NCBI GenBank assembly: GCA_035999765.1
Contig: CP108521.1
Coordinates: 5,394,001 to 5,458,000, forward strand
From: Streptomyces sp. NBC_01231
GTDB lineage: Bacteria; Actinomycetota; Actinomycetes; Streptomycetales; Streptomycetaceae
Length of the DNA: 64,000 nucleotides
Direction of reading: 5' to 3'
Part shown: positions 26,433-35,847 of the stretch, piece by piece
Layout: each line of letters starts with the position of its first letter
Position numbering within the stretch: position 1 is the stretch's first letter
Position numbers and translations under genes: made by a program
Notes under the pieces: model-generated
What the model was told of the DNA's origin: nothing
Database searches by the model: none
The model's input: the letters and a program-made list of their open reading frames with translations, nothing else

Positions 26433-26945
26433 GTGTCGTTCAAGAACAGTCGTCTCAGGGTCGCTTTGGTGGCTCTCGTCGTGGCGCTGGCCGGCCTGGC
26501 CACGGCCGGGCCCGCCGCGGCGGCCACCCAGCGGACCACCCCGGCGGCGTCCACCAGCCGGCCCGCCCAGGAGCCCGTCCTCGTCACCGGCTTCGTGGAC
26601 CTGCCCACCAGCGCCCTGCCGGTCGACAGCAGGAAGCACGTGGTCACGGTCACCTACCTCAACGACTCGGAGGCCGACCGGACGGTCGCCCCGCAGCTCC
26701 TGGTGGCGTCCCCGGACGCCGGGCCGTTCCTGACGCCCTCGGACGTCAAGGTCGAGCGGCGCACCGCGGACGGATGCTGGGAAGCCGTCCAGCTCGCCAG
26801 CCAGACCGGCACGTTGTTCACCGACCTGCCGACCGCGCAGCGCACCCTGCACGCGGGTGAGACGCTCACCGAGCACTACCGCCTCACCGTCGTGAACCCG
26901 GACGCCCAGGGCACGGTGGAGCCGCGGGTCGCCCTCTACGGCTGA
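26433..26945 (+). CDS. Small secreted protein of unknown function
   Basis: A 170-residue protein with a signal peptide (LRVALVALVVALAGLATAGPAAA, cleavage about residue 30). The mature part has beta-strand character: VTVTYLNDSEADRTVAPQLLVASPDAG and EHYRLTVVNPDAQGTVEPRV. It resembles immunoglobulin-like extracellular domains, with a single Cys (DGCWEA). No catalytic motif. GTG start preceded by AGGATCAGC. It points away from the golvesin gene. Confidence 0.7.
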   Translation: MSFKNSRLRVALVALVVALAGLATAGPAAAATQRTTPAASTSRPAQEPVLVTGFVDLPTSALPVDSRKHVVTVTYLNDSEADRTVAPQLLVASPDAGPFLTPSDVKVERRTADGCWEAVQLASQTGTLFTDLPTAQRTLHAGETLTEHYRLTVVNPDAQGTVEPRVALYG

Positions 26946-26998
26946 GCCGGACGACCGGCCTGGAGGTGACTCCGACAGCTCCCCGAGCGCCGAGGCCG

Positions 26999-27817
26999 TC
27001 AGCGCCTTGGGTCTCGGCGACCGGGCAGGCCGTCGTGGCAGGTGCAGTTGCCGCGACCGAGAAGCCCTGCCCGGTGCAGGCCTTCGCGGGCCTGGACCCA
27101 CGCCCAGCGTGACAGGACGCGAGCTCTGGGGCCGAAGAAGCCGCTGAGAAGCACGCCCGGGGTCAGGTTGACGACCTCGTGCCACCAGTACGCGGGTACG
27201 TAGAGCACATCGCCCGGTTCGAGATCCGCCACGAAGAAGTCGCCGTCTTCCTGGCCGACTGCCAGCTTCTCGGCACCGATCAGGGACAGGCGGGCCCATG
27301 CGTCGTACTTCCGGGATTCCAGGCCGGCCCGTTTCACCGCCCCGGGGTGGGCGAGATGGAAGCGCTTCGTCCCCATGATCTGGACGGCGAGATTGTCCAG
27401 GAGATCGCAGTGCAGGCCGGTACGAGCGTGTGCGGGGCCGATCCAGGTGGCGCTCGACCTTATGGTTCCCGGCGGGAACAATTCCTGGCTTCTGAGGTCC
27501 GCGCTCAACTGCGGAAACTTCTTGAGCAGATCGAACTCTTTGAGATAGACCGGTGTGTCGTCCGGGGGCGCTTCGCGCGTCAGACGGCTGACATAGGAAC
27601 CCAGGGTCGACGTGGTGAATCGGGTTCTCTCGGTCTCCCTGTTTCCCGCGACCAGTCGCACGGGGAGTTCGGGGTCGAGTGAGGCGAGGTGCGGGAAGCT
27701 CCACTCCTTGACGGCGGGCCAGGTGGCGGCCGCCGCCCGGAACACCGTGGGAGTACGAGTACGGACATGGGATGCGGGCGCTTCCTCGGAAGCGGGCAGC
27801 GGTCGGAACGCGGGCAT
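26999..27817 (-). CDS. JmjC/cupin-like Fe(II)/2-oxoglutarate hydroxylase
   Basis: A 272-residue protein. The iron-binding triad is visible: H136 and D138 in TGLHCDLLDNL and H213 in YVPAYWWHEVV. The strand PGDVLYVPAYWWHEV is typical of cupin-8/JmjC proteins. K151 (MGTKRFHLAHP) could bind 2-oxoglutarate. It is therefore probably a protein or peptide hydroxylase. The first codon (ATG 27817) lies 13 bp after the GNAT stop. Its sequence is less GC-biased than its neighbours, suggesting acquisition by transfer. Confidence 0.85.
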   Translation of the reverse strand: MPAFRPLPASEEAPASHVRTRTPTVFRAAAATWPAVKEWSFPHLASLDPELPVRLVAGNRETERTRFTTSTLGSYVSRLTREAPPDDTPVYLKEFDLLKKFPQLSADLRSQELFPPGTIRSSATWIGPAHARTGLHCDLLDNLAVQIMGTKRFHLAHPGAVKRAGLESRKYDAWARLSLIGAEKLAVGQEDGDFFVADLEPGDVLYVPAYWWHEVVNLTPGVLLSGFFGPRARVLSRWAWVQAREGLHRAGLLGRGNCTCHDGLPGRRDPRR

Positions 27818-27830
27818 GGCCTCTCTCCCG

Positions 27831-28490
27831 TCAGGAACGAGCAGGATCCGCTGCCCCGGGCAGGGCCTGAATCAAATCAGGTAGGGCGCCTCGTATGACG
27901 GCCGCATGGTCCAGTGACCGTTCGTGCGGAAAGTAGTCGGGCTTGCAGGCGGCGATGCTCTGGAACCCCTTGCTGTGGTAATAGCGAAGTTGGGGGTCGA
28001 GCGGAAGGCCGTTGCGCTTGGCGTACACGTACTCTCCGACCGGCACCTCGGGGTTGGCGCTCTTCCAGGCGGACAGACCGGGCAGGGGGGACCCGAGATA
28101 TACCTCGTGGTATCCGAGTGCGGATATGTGGGGAAGGAAGAAGGTGAAGACGGCTGTCACCGCATCCCCGTCAATGCTGCTGAGGCTGATACCGAAGAGA
28201 GAACGGCTCGCGTGCGGATCCGGAGATTCGGCGTTGACGCATTCTTCCCAGGAAAGCGCTGTGCGTGCCTTTTCGGCCGTGATCGGCTTGGCGAACAGCG
28301 AGGTGAGGACGTCGCCGGTGGTGACGGAGAAAGCGCCGACGCAGAGGTGCGGATTCTCCACGATGCGTTGGACGAGATCTTCGCGGCTGGCCGACTGTTC
28401 TTCTGTCCACTTGACCTCTTCCAGCGCCATGAGTCCTTCGGCGTCATCCGGCCGAAGGAAACGCACCTCGACGTCGTCCGAGACATTCAT
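27831..28490 (-). CDS. GNAT-like acetyltransferase
   Basis: A 219-residue protein starting MNVSDDVEVRFLRPDDAEGL, typical of GNAT folds. Later blocks include FGISLSSIDGDAVTAVFTFFLPHI and YHSKGFQSIAACKPDYFP; the YxSKGF tract is the usual C-terminal GNAT motif. The acetyl-CoA loop is not a perfect Q/RxxGxG/A. It is the first gene of an operon with the JmjC protein, so the pair may modify the same substrate. Confidence 0.65.
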   Translation of the reverse strand: MNVSDDVEVRFLRPDDAEGLMALEEVKWTEEQSASREDLVQRIVENPHLCVGAFSVTTGDVLTSLFAKPITAEKARTALSWEECVNAESPDPHASRSLFGISLSSIDGDAVTAVFTFFLPHISALGYHEVYLGSPLPGLSAWKSANPEVPVGEYVYAKRNGLPLDPQLRYYHSKGFQSIAACKPDYFPHERSLDHAAVIRGALPDLIQALPGAADPARS

Positions 28491-28688
28491 GAAACTCCCC
28501 TTTGGCTGCGGGTGGGGTGAATCTTCGCCCTGGGGGATATTTGCATGTCGAGTGGAGGTTTGCGGAGAAGATCACTTTTTGTTGCGGATGCCTTCACCCG
28601 GAGTTGGGATTACCCGAGGTGATTTCAGGTCGTGGAACTCTTGAAGACGAGCGCATGGTGATCGTGAAGAGCTTGAAGCGTGAACGGA

Positions 28689-28748
28689 AAAGGGCCTCCG
28701 GGAACCGCTCGGAATGGGATCGCACCGTCCGAACTGCCAGGAGGCCCA
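28689..28748 (-). terminator. Terminator after the AMIN-like gene
   Basis: GGGCCTCC at about 28693 pairs with GGAGGCCC at about 28738 across a long loop; on the minus strand the stem is followed by TTTTCC. Confidence 0.55.
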
Positions 28749-28768
28749 GCCTTCATGCGGTCATGCGG

Positions 28769-29338
28769 TCATGCGGTCCAGCTGTGGGCCACGTCGACCA
28801 CCAGCCGGTCGGGCAGCTGGATCACCCGGAACGGCAGCCGGGCGCGGACGCCGAGGCCGATCTGGGTCTCGCCCTCGAAGCTGCCGGCGAAGCGGGTGTC
28901 CCTGAAGGTGCGGTATCCGCTGATGTCCACACCGGGCAGCGGGCGGGAGACCCGACCCGGGTAGGTGGGCGTGCCGCTTTCCAGGGCGTAGCTGGGCGCG
29001 GCGACCCGGACTTCGAGGATGGCACCGCCGCCCACCGGGATGTAGGCCCCGGAAGCGTCCTGGTAGAGCCGGTCGACGTAGTGGACGTAGTAGCCGACGC
29101 TGCCGCCGCCGGGGACGTCGAACACCATCCGGTCGTAGCAGTCGTGCTGTCCGGTCCTGATGTTCGTCAGCGGCACGGCGCCGGCGGTGACGCCGCCCTT
29201 GACGCCGCTGCCCCAGCCCGTCGGGCAGGCCGAGGCGCTCGTGGCGGTAGACGGCGAGGCGCCCGCGGTGACCGCCCCCGCCGCCAGCAGGCCGCCCGCG
29301 AGGGCGAGCGCCGCGGCTGCGGCTCCTATTCTTCGCAT
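28769..29338 (-). CDS. Secreted AMIN-like domain protein
   Basis: A 189-residue protein: signal peptide MRRIGAAAAALALAGGLLAA, mature from about residue 28. CPTGWGSGVKGG and HDCYDRMVFDVPGG (two cysteines) and the C-terminal RLPFRVIQLPDRLVVDVAHSW make it look like the AMIN-like domain proteins of actinobacteria, which bind peptidoglycan or cell-wall polymers. No catalytic site is seen. GGGGGAC precedes the ATG. Confidence 0.8.
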   Translation of the reverse strand: MRRIGAAAAALALAGGLLAAGAVTAGASPSTATSASACPTGWGSGVKGGVTAGAVPLTNIRTGQHDCYDRMVFDVPGGGSVGYYVHYVDRLYQDASGAYIPVGGGAILEVRVAAPSYALESGTPTYPGRVSRPLPGVDISGYRTFRDTRFAGSFEGETQIGLGVRARLPFRVIQLPDRLVVDVAHSWTA

Positions 29339-29511
29339 GTTGTCCCCCTTGGTATTGCTTGGACTGGTAAAGCTGTTATGGGGTGAGACGACCGGGTATC
29401 CCGGAAGGTTGCACGCCGGGGCGAAGGGCTTTGCGGCATGCGTGAGGCGCCGGGCCCGGGAAGGGCCCGGCGCCTCGGCTGCCGGGGTGGACGGTGTCGG
29501 GTGACGCGAGG

Positions 29512-31227
29512 TCAGCGGCGCGCTACGCCGATGCGGTCGAGGCGGTCGCTGACGCCGTTGCGGAGTTCGCCGAGCGTGGTGCCGGGCGGGGCCACCGTGG
29601 GCGTGGAGGACGGCGGCTGGGTCTCGTCCGCGCAGGTCGTGCCCCGGGCCGGGACCTTCAGGTCCACCAGGTAGCTCGTGACGGCGTCCGTCGCGCAGGC
29701 GCTGCGGCCGAAGGCGGTGTGCCCCTCGGCCTTGAAGGTGAGCAGACGGCCGTTGTCGAGCTCCCGGGACAGGGCCACCGCGTCCTGGTACGGGGTGTCC
29801 GGGTCGCCGGTGTTGCCGACGACGAGGATCGGTGCCGAGCCCTTGGCGCGGTAGGAGCCGTCGTAGCGGCTGACGTGCTCGCCCTTCCACTGGACGCAGG
29901 CCGTGGCGTGCTGGTGGTCGTAGGTCGGCGGGCCGAAGGCCATGGCGGGACCGAGCAGCGGCGCCAGTCTGGCGTTGGTGGTGACCTGCCGCTTCAGCAG
30001 GGCCGGGTCACTCGGGTAGTCCTTGTCGACGCACTCGACGGCCACGTTCGGGTTCAGGAAGTCGAAGCTGGCCGGGGACGGCGGCCGCAGCAGGAAGGAC
30101 GTGTTGTCGCGCTGCTGGGCCTTGCGCAGGGCCTCGCCGAACGAGGGCCAGATGACCTTGCCCTCGTTGATGTTGAACATCAGGCGGTAGACGAGGGTGT
30201 AGCCGTTCGCCTGGCCGCCGTTCGCGGTCGGCACCGGGTTGGCGTCCAGGTCGGCCTTCAGCTTCTCGAACGCCGCCCGGGGGTCGCCGTCGCCGAACCC
30301 GCAGGTGGCCTGGTCGGCCTTGCACCAGTCGAGGAAGCGGCTCATCGCGCCGTCCAGGGCCAGGTACTGGGGCCGGTCGTACTTGTACGGCTGGTAGGAG
30401 TAGTGCTCCGGGTCGTACGCGCCGTCGAGCGCCAGGGCACGCACCCGCTTCGGGAACAGGGCCGCGTACACGGTGCCGATGTAGCTCCCGAACGACCGCC
30501 CGTAGTACGTCAGTTGGTCCTCGCCGAGGGCCTGGCGCAGCAGGTCGATGTCGCGGGCGACGTACTCGGTGCCCACGTACGGCAGCAGGTCGCCCGCGTT
30601 GTCCTGGCAGGCCTGGTCGAACTCGGCGGCCTTGCGCACGGCCGGCTCGTAGGCGTCCGGGCCGGGGACGCCCTTGGCGGCGGTGACGGCCTGGGTGTAC
30701 GTCGGATCGTCCCAGCACTGGACCTGCGAGCTGCGTCCGACGCCGCGTACGTCGTATCCGAAGACGTCGAACGAGTCGCGCAGGGCGGCCGGCAGGCCGG
30801 CGTAGTTGCCGCGGACGAAGTCCACGCCGGAGTTGCCCGGCCCGCCGGGTTGTAGGAACAGGGTGCCCTTGCGCTTCGCCTGGTCCGTGGCCTTCCGGCG
30901 GATCACCGCCAGGGTGAGGGTGCGGCCCTCCGGTTCGCGGTAGTCCAGCGGCACCTGGGCGTTCGCGCACTCGAAGCCACCCTGGCAGTCCGACCAGGCG
31001 AGGGTCGGCACGGGCGGCGCCGCGGGCGAGGCCGCCGGGGAGGCCGCCGGGGAGGCCTGGGCGGCCATCACCTGGGCCCCCGTCCCGACGACGACCAGCG
31101 CGGTCACCGCCGCCAGGGAGATCCTCAGGCGGGTGAACCCCTTCCGCGCCCGTGAGCCGGACCCGCGTCCGAACCGGCGCGCCGAGCCTCTGTCACCGTC
31201 GACGGGGACATGATCTGGCGTAGTCAC
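29512..31227 (-). CDS. Secreted alpha/beta-hydrolase, tripeptidyl-aminopeptidase (S33) type
   Basis: A 571-residue protein from the GTG at 31227 (GAGGAG ribosome site). A signal segment (LRISLAAVTALVVVGTGAQVMA) precedes the mature part. The catalytic triad is visible: GRSFGSY (Ser), GNTGDPDTP (Asp) and EGHTAFG (His). The oxyanion-forming LQPGGPGNSG near residue 112 and the C-terminal TAP-like domain agree with the SlpD/Tap family. It removes tripeptides from extracellular proteins. Length is usual. Confidence 0.93.
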   Translation of the reverse strand: MTTPDHVPVDGDRGSARRFGRGSGSRARKGFTRLRISLAAVTALVVVGTGAQVMAAQASPAASPAASPAAPPVPTLAWSDCQGGFECANAQVPLDYREPEGRTLTLAVIRRKATDQAKRKGTLFLQPGGPGNSGVDFVRGNYAGLPAALRDSFDVFGYDVRGVGRSSQVQCWDDPTYTQAVTAAKGVPGPDAYEPAVRKAAEFDQACQDNAGDLLPYVGTEYVARDIDLLRQALGEDQLTYYGRSFGSYIGTVYAALFPKRVRALALDGAYDPEHYSYQPYKYDRPQYLALDGAMSRFLDWCKADQATCGFGDGDPRAAFEKLKADLDANPVPTANGGQANGYTLVYRLMFNINEGKVIWPSFGEALRKAQQRDNTSFLLRPPSPASFDFLNPNVAVECVDKDYPSDPALLKRQVTTNARLAPLLGPAMAFGPPTYDHQHATACVQWKGEHVSRYDGSYRAKGSAPILVVGNTGDPDTPYQDAVALSRELDNGRLLTFKAEGHTAFGRSACATDAVTSYLVDLKVPARGTTCADETQPPSSTPTVAPPGTTLGELRNGVSDRLDRIGVARR

Positions 31228-31588
31228 TACGTGTTTCTCCTCGGGCCGATGTGCCGCCAAGAACCCACCGGTGACGGTGGGTTCGGTGACTGTCTAGCCC
31301 AATCCCGGCGTGTTCGCAGGGGAAACGGCCTCCGGTGAACGTTCACGCCCGGGTTTTCTACTCGATCTCTGCACTACCCGGCGGTAGTTGGGCGTCCGTC
31401 CTGTCGCCGGTCCGGCAAGACCTCGGTCTGACACGAGAGCCTGCCCCGTCGTACCAGCGGCGGACCCGGCGGCCGGTCCCTACTGCGTTCTGAGTAGCGC
31501 AGAGTGTCGGCAGCCGCACGACGACAGGACGGCCCCGCACCGGACAGCCTGGACACACATTCGGCACCAGATGTGGAGACCTTCTGCC
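31228..31588. promoter_or_regulatory. 361-bp divergent region with a 10-bp hairpin and a 12-bp palindrome
   Basis: Between the peptidase and the MMPL exporter. GAACCCACCG/CGGTGGGTTC form a hairpin at 31261-31284. GTGAACGTTCAC at 31335-31346 is a perfect 12-bp palindrome, a good operator candidate for a dimeric regulator. No coding sequence is recognised. Confidence 0.5.
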
Positions 31589-33805
31589 GTGGCTACTTTC
31601 CTGTATCGAGTGGGCCGTCTGGCCTTCCGGCGGCGCTGGTACGTCGCCCTGGTCTGGGCGGCCGTCCTGGCCGCCGTCGGCCTGGGCGCCCTCAAGGCCC
31701 CGGCGGGCTCCGACGAGGGGTTCTCCATGCCGGGCATCGAGTCCCAGAAGGCGTTCGACCTGATGGAACAGCGCTTCCCCGGCGCCTCCGCCGACGGCGC
31801 GACCGCCCGGGTCGTCTTCGTCGCGCCGAGCGGCGAGAAGGTCACCGCCCCCGAGAACCAGCGGGTCGTCCAGCGGGCCGTGGCCGAACTGGGCGACGGT
31901 TCGCAGGTCGCGGGCGCCGTCGACCCCTTCCAGGCGAAGACGGTCAGCAAGGACGGTACGACGGCGTACGCGACCGTCACCTACAAGGTCGCCGCAGACG
32001 ACCTCACCGACGCGAGCAAGAGCGGGCTGGAGAAGGCCCTGGACGAGGCGCGGGACTCCGGGCTGACCGTCGACGCCGGCGGGAGTGCGATGTCCGACGG
32101 CGGCGGGGCGGGCGGCGTCGCCGAGGTGATCGGTATCTCGGTGGCCGCCGTGGTGCTGCTGATCACCTTCGGTTCCCTCGCCGCGGCCGGGCTGCCGCTG
32201 CTGACCGCCGTCATCGGTGTCGGCGTCAGCATGGCCACGATCCTGGCCCTGGCCAGTGCGCTCGGCCTGTCCACGACGACCGGCACCCTGGCGATGATGC
32301 TGGGCCTCGCGGTCGGCATCGACTACGCCCTTTTCGTCGTCTCCCGCTATCGCGAGGAGCGCGCCAAGGGCCGTGCCCCGCAGGAGGCGACCGGCCTGGC
32401 GGTCGGCACGGCCGGATCCGCGGTCGTCTTCGCCGGGCTCACCGTCTTCATCGCGCTCGCCGGGCTCGCGGTGGTCGGCATCCCGATGCTCACCAAGATG
32501 GGCCTGGCCGCGGCCGGCGCGGTCGTCGTCGCCGTACTGATCGCGCTGACGCTGGTCCCGGCGTTCCTCGGCTTCTGGCCCAACGCCGTGCTCGCCCGCC
32601 GGGCCCGCAGGAGCGGCCGGGTCGAGAAGAGCCCCGGGGACAACGGGGGCACCCGCTGGGCGCGGTTCGTGCTGCGCCGTCCGGTGCCCGTGCTGCTCCT
32701 CGGCGTGGTCGGTCTCGGCGCCCTCGCGATACCGGTGACCGACCTGCGGCTGGGCATGCCCGGCGACGAGGCGAAGTCGACGTCCACCACCGAACGCCGG
32801 GCCTACGACGCGCTCGCCGAGGGCTTCGGGCCGGGCTTCAACGGTCCGCTGACCGTCGTCGTGGACGCCAAGGGCGACTCCGACCCGAAGGGCGCCGCCG
32901 ACACGGTCGCGAAGGAGATCGGCGCCACCAAGGGTGTCGTGTCCGTCTCTCCGTCGCGGTTCAACGAGGCCGGCGACACGGCGGTCTTCTCGGTCGTGCC
33001 GTCCACCGCGCCGACCGACGAGAAGACCAAGGCCCTGGTGACGACTATCCGGGGCGAGCGTCCCGGAGTCGAGTCCAGGACCGGGGCGACCTTCGAGGTC
33101 ACCGGCAGCACCGCGCTGAACATCGACATCTCCGAAAAGGTCCAGTCGGCGCTGGTCCCGTACCTGATCGTCGTGGTGGGCCTGGCGATCGTGCTCCTGC
33201 TGGTGGTCTTCCGGTCCCTGCTCGTCCCGCTGAAGGCCGCGCTCGGCTTCCTGCTGTCGGTGCTGGCCTCCCTCGGCGTGGTCGTCCTGGTCTTCCAGCA
33301 GGGTCACGGCGCCGAACTCCTCGGCGTGGAGCAGACCGGACCGATCATGAGCCTGATGCCGATCTTCCTGGTGGGCATCGTCTTCGGCCTGGCCATGGAC
33401 TACGAGGTGTTCCTGGTCTCCCGGATGCGGGAGGCGTACGTCCACGGCGACTCGCCCGACGAGGCGGTCACCAGCGGTTTCCGGCACAGCGCCCGGGTCG
33501 TCGTGGCCGCCGCGATGATCATGATCGCGGTCTTCGCCGGGTTCATCGGCGAGAGCGACTCCATGATCAAGATGATCGGGTTCGGACTCGCTTCCGCCGT
33601 CCTCTTCGACGCCTTCGTCGTCCGGATGGCGATCGTGCCCGCCGTACTCGCCCTGCTCGGCCACAAGGCCTGGTGGCTGCCGAGTTGGCTGGACCGGCTG
33701 CTGCCCCGCGTCGACGTCGAGGGCGAGGCGCTCAGCCGACGCCCCGAGGCGGACCCGCACCCGATGCCGTCCGAACCCGCCGAGCCGGCCCCGGCCCGCG
33801 CCTGA
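31589..33805 (+). CDS. MMPL/RND-family exporter
   Basis: A 738-residue membrane protein with two similar halves. Each half has a long extracellular loop and a block of about six transmembrane helices, beginning with RRWYVALVWAAVLAAVGLGAL. Conserved GIDYALFVVSRYREE and AMDYEVFLVSRMREAY are the proton-relay segments of MMPL proteins. Exports lipids or antibiotics using the proton gradient. The GTG start (31589) follows GGAG at 10 bp. It precedes a two-component system, which suggests stress-responsive efflux. Confidence 0.94.
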   Translation: MATFLYRVGRLAFRRRWYVALVWAAVLAAVGLGALKAPAGSDEGFSMPGIESQKAFDLMEQRFPGASADGATARVVFVAPSGEKVTAPENQRVVQRAVAELGDGSQVAGAVDPFQAKTVSKDGTTAYATVTYKVAADDLTDASKSGLEKALDEARDSGLTVDAGGSAMSDGGGAGGVAEVIGISVAAVVLLITFGSLAAAGLPLLTAVIGVGVSMATILALASALGLSTTTGTLAMMLGLAVGIDYALFVVSRYREERAKGRAPQEATGLAVGTAGSAVVFAGLTVFIALAGLAVVGIPMLTKMGLAAAGAVVVAVLIALTLVPAFLGFWPNAVLARRARRSGRVEKSPGDNGGTRWARFVLRRPVPVLLLGVVGLGALAIPVTDLRLGMPGDEAKSTSTTERRAYDALAEGFGPGFNGPLTVVVDAKGDSDPKGAADTVAKEIGATKGVVSVSPSRFNEAGDTAVFSVVPSTAPTDEKTKALVTTIRGERPGVESRTGATFEVTGSTALNIDISEKVQSALVPYLIVVVGLAIVLLLVVFRSLLVPLKAALGFLLSVLASLGVVVLVFQQGHGAELLGVEQTGPIMSLMPIFLVGIVFGLAMDYEVFLVSRMREAYVHGDSPDEAVTSGFRHSARVVVAAAMIMIAVFAGFIGESDSMIKMIGFGLASAVLFDAFVVRMAIVPAVLALLGHKAWWLPSWLDRLLPRVDVEGEALSRRPEADPHPMPSEPAEPAPARA

Positions 33806-33830
33806 CACCACCCGCCCCACCCCCCCACCA

Positions 33831-33864
33831 GGGGCCGCCCGTGACGAACGACACGGGCGGCCCC
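33831..33864 (+). terminator. Hairpin between the exporter and the sensor kinase
   Basis: GGGGCCGCCCGTG and CACGGGCGGCCCC form a perfect 13-bp stem with an 8-nt loop, 59 bp before the kinase start. It could attenuate read-through into the kinase gene. Confidence 0.65.
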
Positions 33865-33922
33865 GTCGGCCACCCGCGCGGAAGCGTCGACGATGGACCC
33901 AGCCCACCCACCGGAGAGCACG

Positions 33923-35152
33923 ATGAGTACCAGCCTGGAGCGCTACACCGACCGCTTCGAGCGGTACGCGGAGCGCCATACCTTCGTCATCGACGTCGTG
34001 GTGGTCCTTTCGCTGATGGGCTGCGCGACCCTCGGCAGTTCGCTCACCATGCCCGGTGCCGACCCGCCCGACCGGGACAAGGCCGCCGTCATCCTCATGG
34101 GTGTGTCCTGCCTCGCCCTCCTGAGGTATCGCGCCCATCCGCGCGCCGCCGTCGCCGTGACCGCCGTCTGCACGGTGATCGCGATCGCGCTGGGGTACCT
34201 GCTCACTCCCCTGCTGCTGGCCCCCGTCATGGCGGCCCTCTACTGGATGGCCACCCTCACCGACCGCAGGACCATCCGCGTCTACGGCATCACGACGACG
34301 GTGGCGCTGACGCTGGCCGCCGTGTTCGCCGACTCGATGGACCACCTCTCCCTGCTGCTCAGGGCGATAGGCCCCGTCTTCTGGCTGATGCTGCCCCTGG
34401 CCGCCGGCAACATGACCCAACTGCGGCGCGCCTATCTGAAGGCGGTACAGGCCCGTGCCGAACACGCCGAACGCACCCGTGAGGAGGAGGCCCGGCTGCG
34501 CGTCACCGAGGAACGCATGCGCATCGCCCGCGAACTGCACGATGTCGTCGCCCACCACCTGGCCCTCGCCAACGCCCAGGCGGGCACCGCCGCCCACCTC
34601 GTGCTCGGCCATCCGCAGCAGACCAAGAAGATCCTCACCGACCTGACCGGCACCACGTCCGCCGCGCTGCGCGAGCTGAAGGCCACCCTCGGGCTGCTGC
34701 GGCAGAGCGACGACGCGGACCCCGCGTCGCTGGAGCCGTCCCCCGGCCTCGCCCGGCTGCCGGAGTTGGTCTCGGCGTGCGCGTCCGCGGGGCTCACCGT
34801 CGCGGTCACCACGGACGGGGAGCCGCAGCCGCTGTCCCCCGGCGTGGACCTGACCGCGTTCCGGATCGTGCAGGAGGCGCTGACCAACGTGTCCAAGCAC
34901 GCCGCCACGGAGACCGCACAGGTGCGGCTGGCCTACGCCGACTCCCGGCTGCAGATCACCGTCAGCAACGACGGACCCACCGTCGCACCCACGAGTCGGC
35001 AAGCTCCCGGCTTCGGCGTCATGGGCATGCGTGAACGCGCCCACTCCATCGGAGGCGAGCTGTGCGCGGGCCCCCGCCCCGAGGGCGGCTTCGAGGTCAC
35101 CACCGCGCTGCCGCTCCAGCCCTCCGCCGTCCGAGAAAGCGACACACCATGA
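33923..35152 (+). CDS. Sensor histidine kinase (HisKA_3, NarX-type)
   Basis: A 409-residue protein with about four to five N-terminal transmembrane segments (IDVVVVLSLMGCATL and others). The HisKA_3 histidine is in RIARELHDVVAHHLALANA near residue 208. The ATPase N-box is in FRIVQEALTNVSKHA and the G-box in GFGVMGMRER. The ATG follows GGAGAG. Its stop overlaps the response regulator start (ATGA), so the two form a two-component pair. Confidence 0.93.
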   Translation: MSTSLERYTDRFERYAERHTFVIDVVVVLSLMGCATLGSSLTMPGADPPDRDKAAVILMGVSCLALLRYRAHPRAAVAVTAVCTVIAIALGYLLTPLLLAPVMAALYWMATLTDRRTIRVYGITTTVALTLAAVFADSMDHLSLLLRAIGPVFWLMLPLAAGNMTQLRRAYLKAVQARAEHAERTREEEARLRVTEERMRIARELHDVVAHHLALANAQAGTAAHLVLGHPQQTKKILTDLTGTTSAALRELKATLGLLRQSDDADPASLEPSPGLARLPELVSACASAGLTVAVTTDGEPQPLSPGVDLTAFRIVQEALTNVSKHAATETAQVRLAYADSRLQITVSNDGPTVAPTSRQAPGFGVMGMRERAHSIGGELCAGPRPEGGFEVTTALPLQPSAVRESDTP

Positions 35153-35829
35153 CCGTCCGGATACTGCTGGCCGACGACCAGGCCCTGCTGCGGGCCACCT
35201 TTCGGATCCTGATCGACTCCTGCGACGACATGGAGGTGGTCGGTGAGGCGTCCGACGGCAAGGAGGCCGTCGAGCTCGCCCACGCCCACCACCCCGACAT
35301 CGTCCTCATGGACATCCGCATGCCGGGCACGGACGGCCTCGCCGCCACCTCCGCGATCTGCGCCGACCCGCGACTGGCCGACACCCGCGTCCTCATCCTC
35401 ACCACCTTCGAGACCGAGGACTACGTCGCCCAGGCACTGCGGGCCGGCGCCAGCGGCTTCCTCGGCAAGGACGTCACCGCCGACACCCTGCTGGCCGGCC
35501 TGCGCACTGTCGCCTTGGGCGAGGCACTCCTCTCACCCGGCGCCACCCGCACCCTGATCACCCGCTTCCTCACCTCCCCCGCCTCCGGCACCCAACTGGC
35601 GCCCCCTGAACGCCTGGCCGACCTCACGGTCCGGGAACGCGAGGTCATGGCCCTGGTCGCGGAAGGACTCTCCAACACCGAGATCGCCGACGACCTCACG
35701 CTCAGCCCGCTGACCGTACGCACCCACGTCCACCGGGCCATGACGAAACTGGGTGCCCGCGACCGGGCCCAACTGGTCGTCATGGCCTACCAGACCGGCC
35801 TCGTACGGGCTGCCCCACCCGGCTCCTGA
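35149..35829 (+). CDS. NarL/FixJ-type response regulator
   Basis: A 226-residue protein: receiver with LLADDQ and IVLMDIRMPGTDG (phospho-acceptor Asp), ending in a LuxR HTH (LTVREREVMALVAEGLSNTEIADDLTLSPLTVRTHV). Partner of the kinase immediately upstream. It probably controls the MMPL exporter. Confidence 0.94.
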   Translation: MTVRILLADDQALLRATFRILIDSCDDMEVVGEASDGKEAVELAHAHHPDIVLMDIRMPGTDGLAATSAICADPRLADTRVLILTTFETEDYVAQALRAGASGFLGKDVTADTLLAGLRTVALGEALLSPGATRTLITRFLTSPASGTQLAPPERLADLTVREREVMALVAEGLSNTEIADDLTLSPLTVRTHVHRAMTKLGARDRAQLVVMAYQTGLVRAAPPGS

Positions 35830-35847
35830 CCAGTCCTGTACGCGGCA

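Noticed and set aside
28594-28656. A 20-residue minus-strand frame upstream of the GNAT/JmjC pair as a possible precursor peptide
   Set aside because: No ribosome site and no conserved leader pattern; too short to support.
31358-35044. A 1228-residue minus-strand reading frame
   Set aside because: It lies antisense to the MMPL exporter and sensor kinase, both with clear domains, and its product is His/Gly/Arg-rich without any motif.
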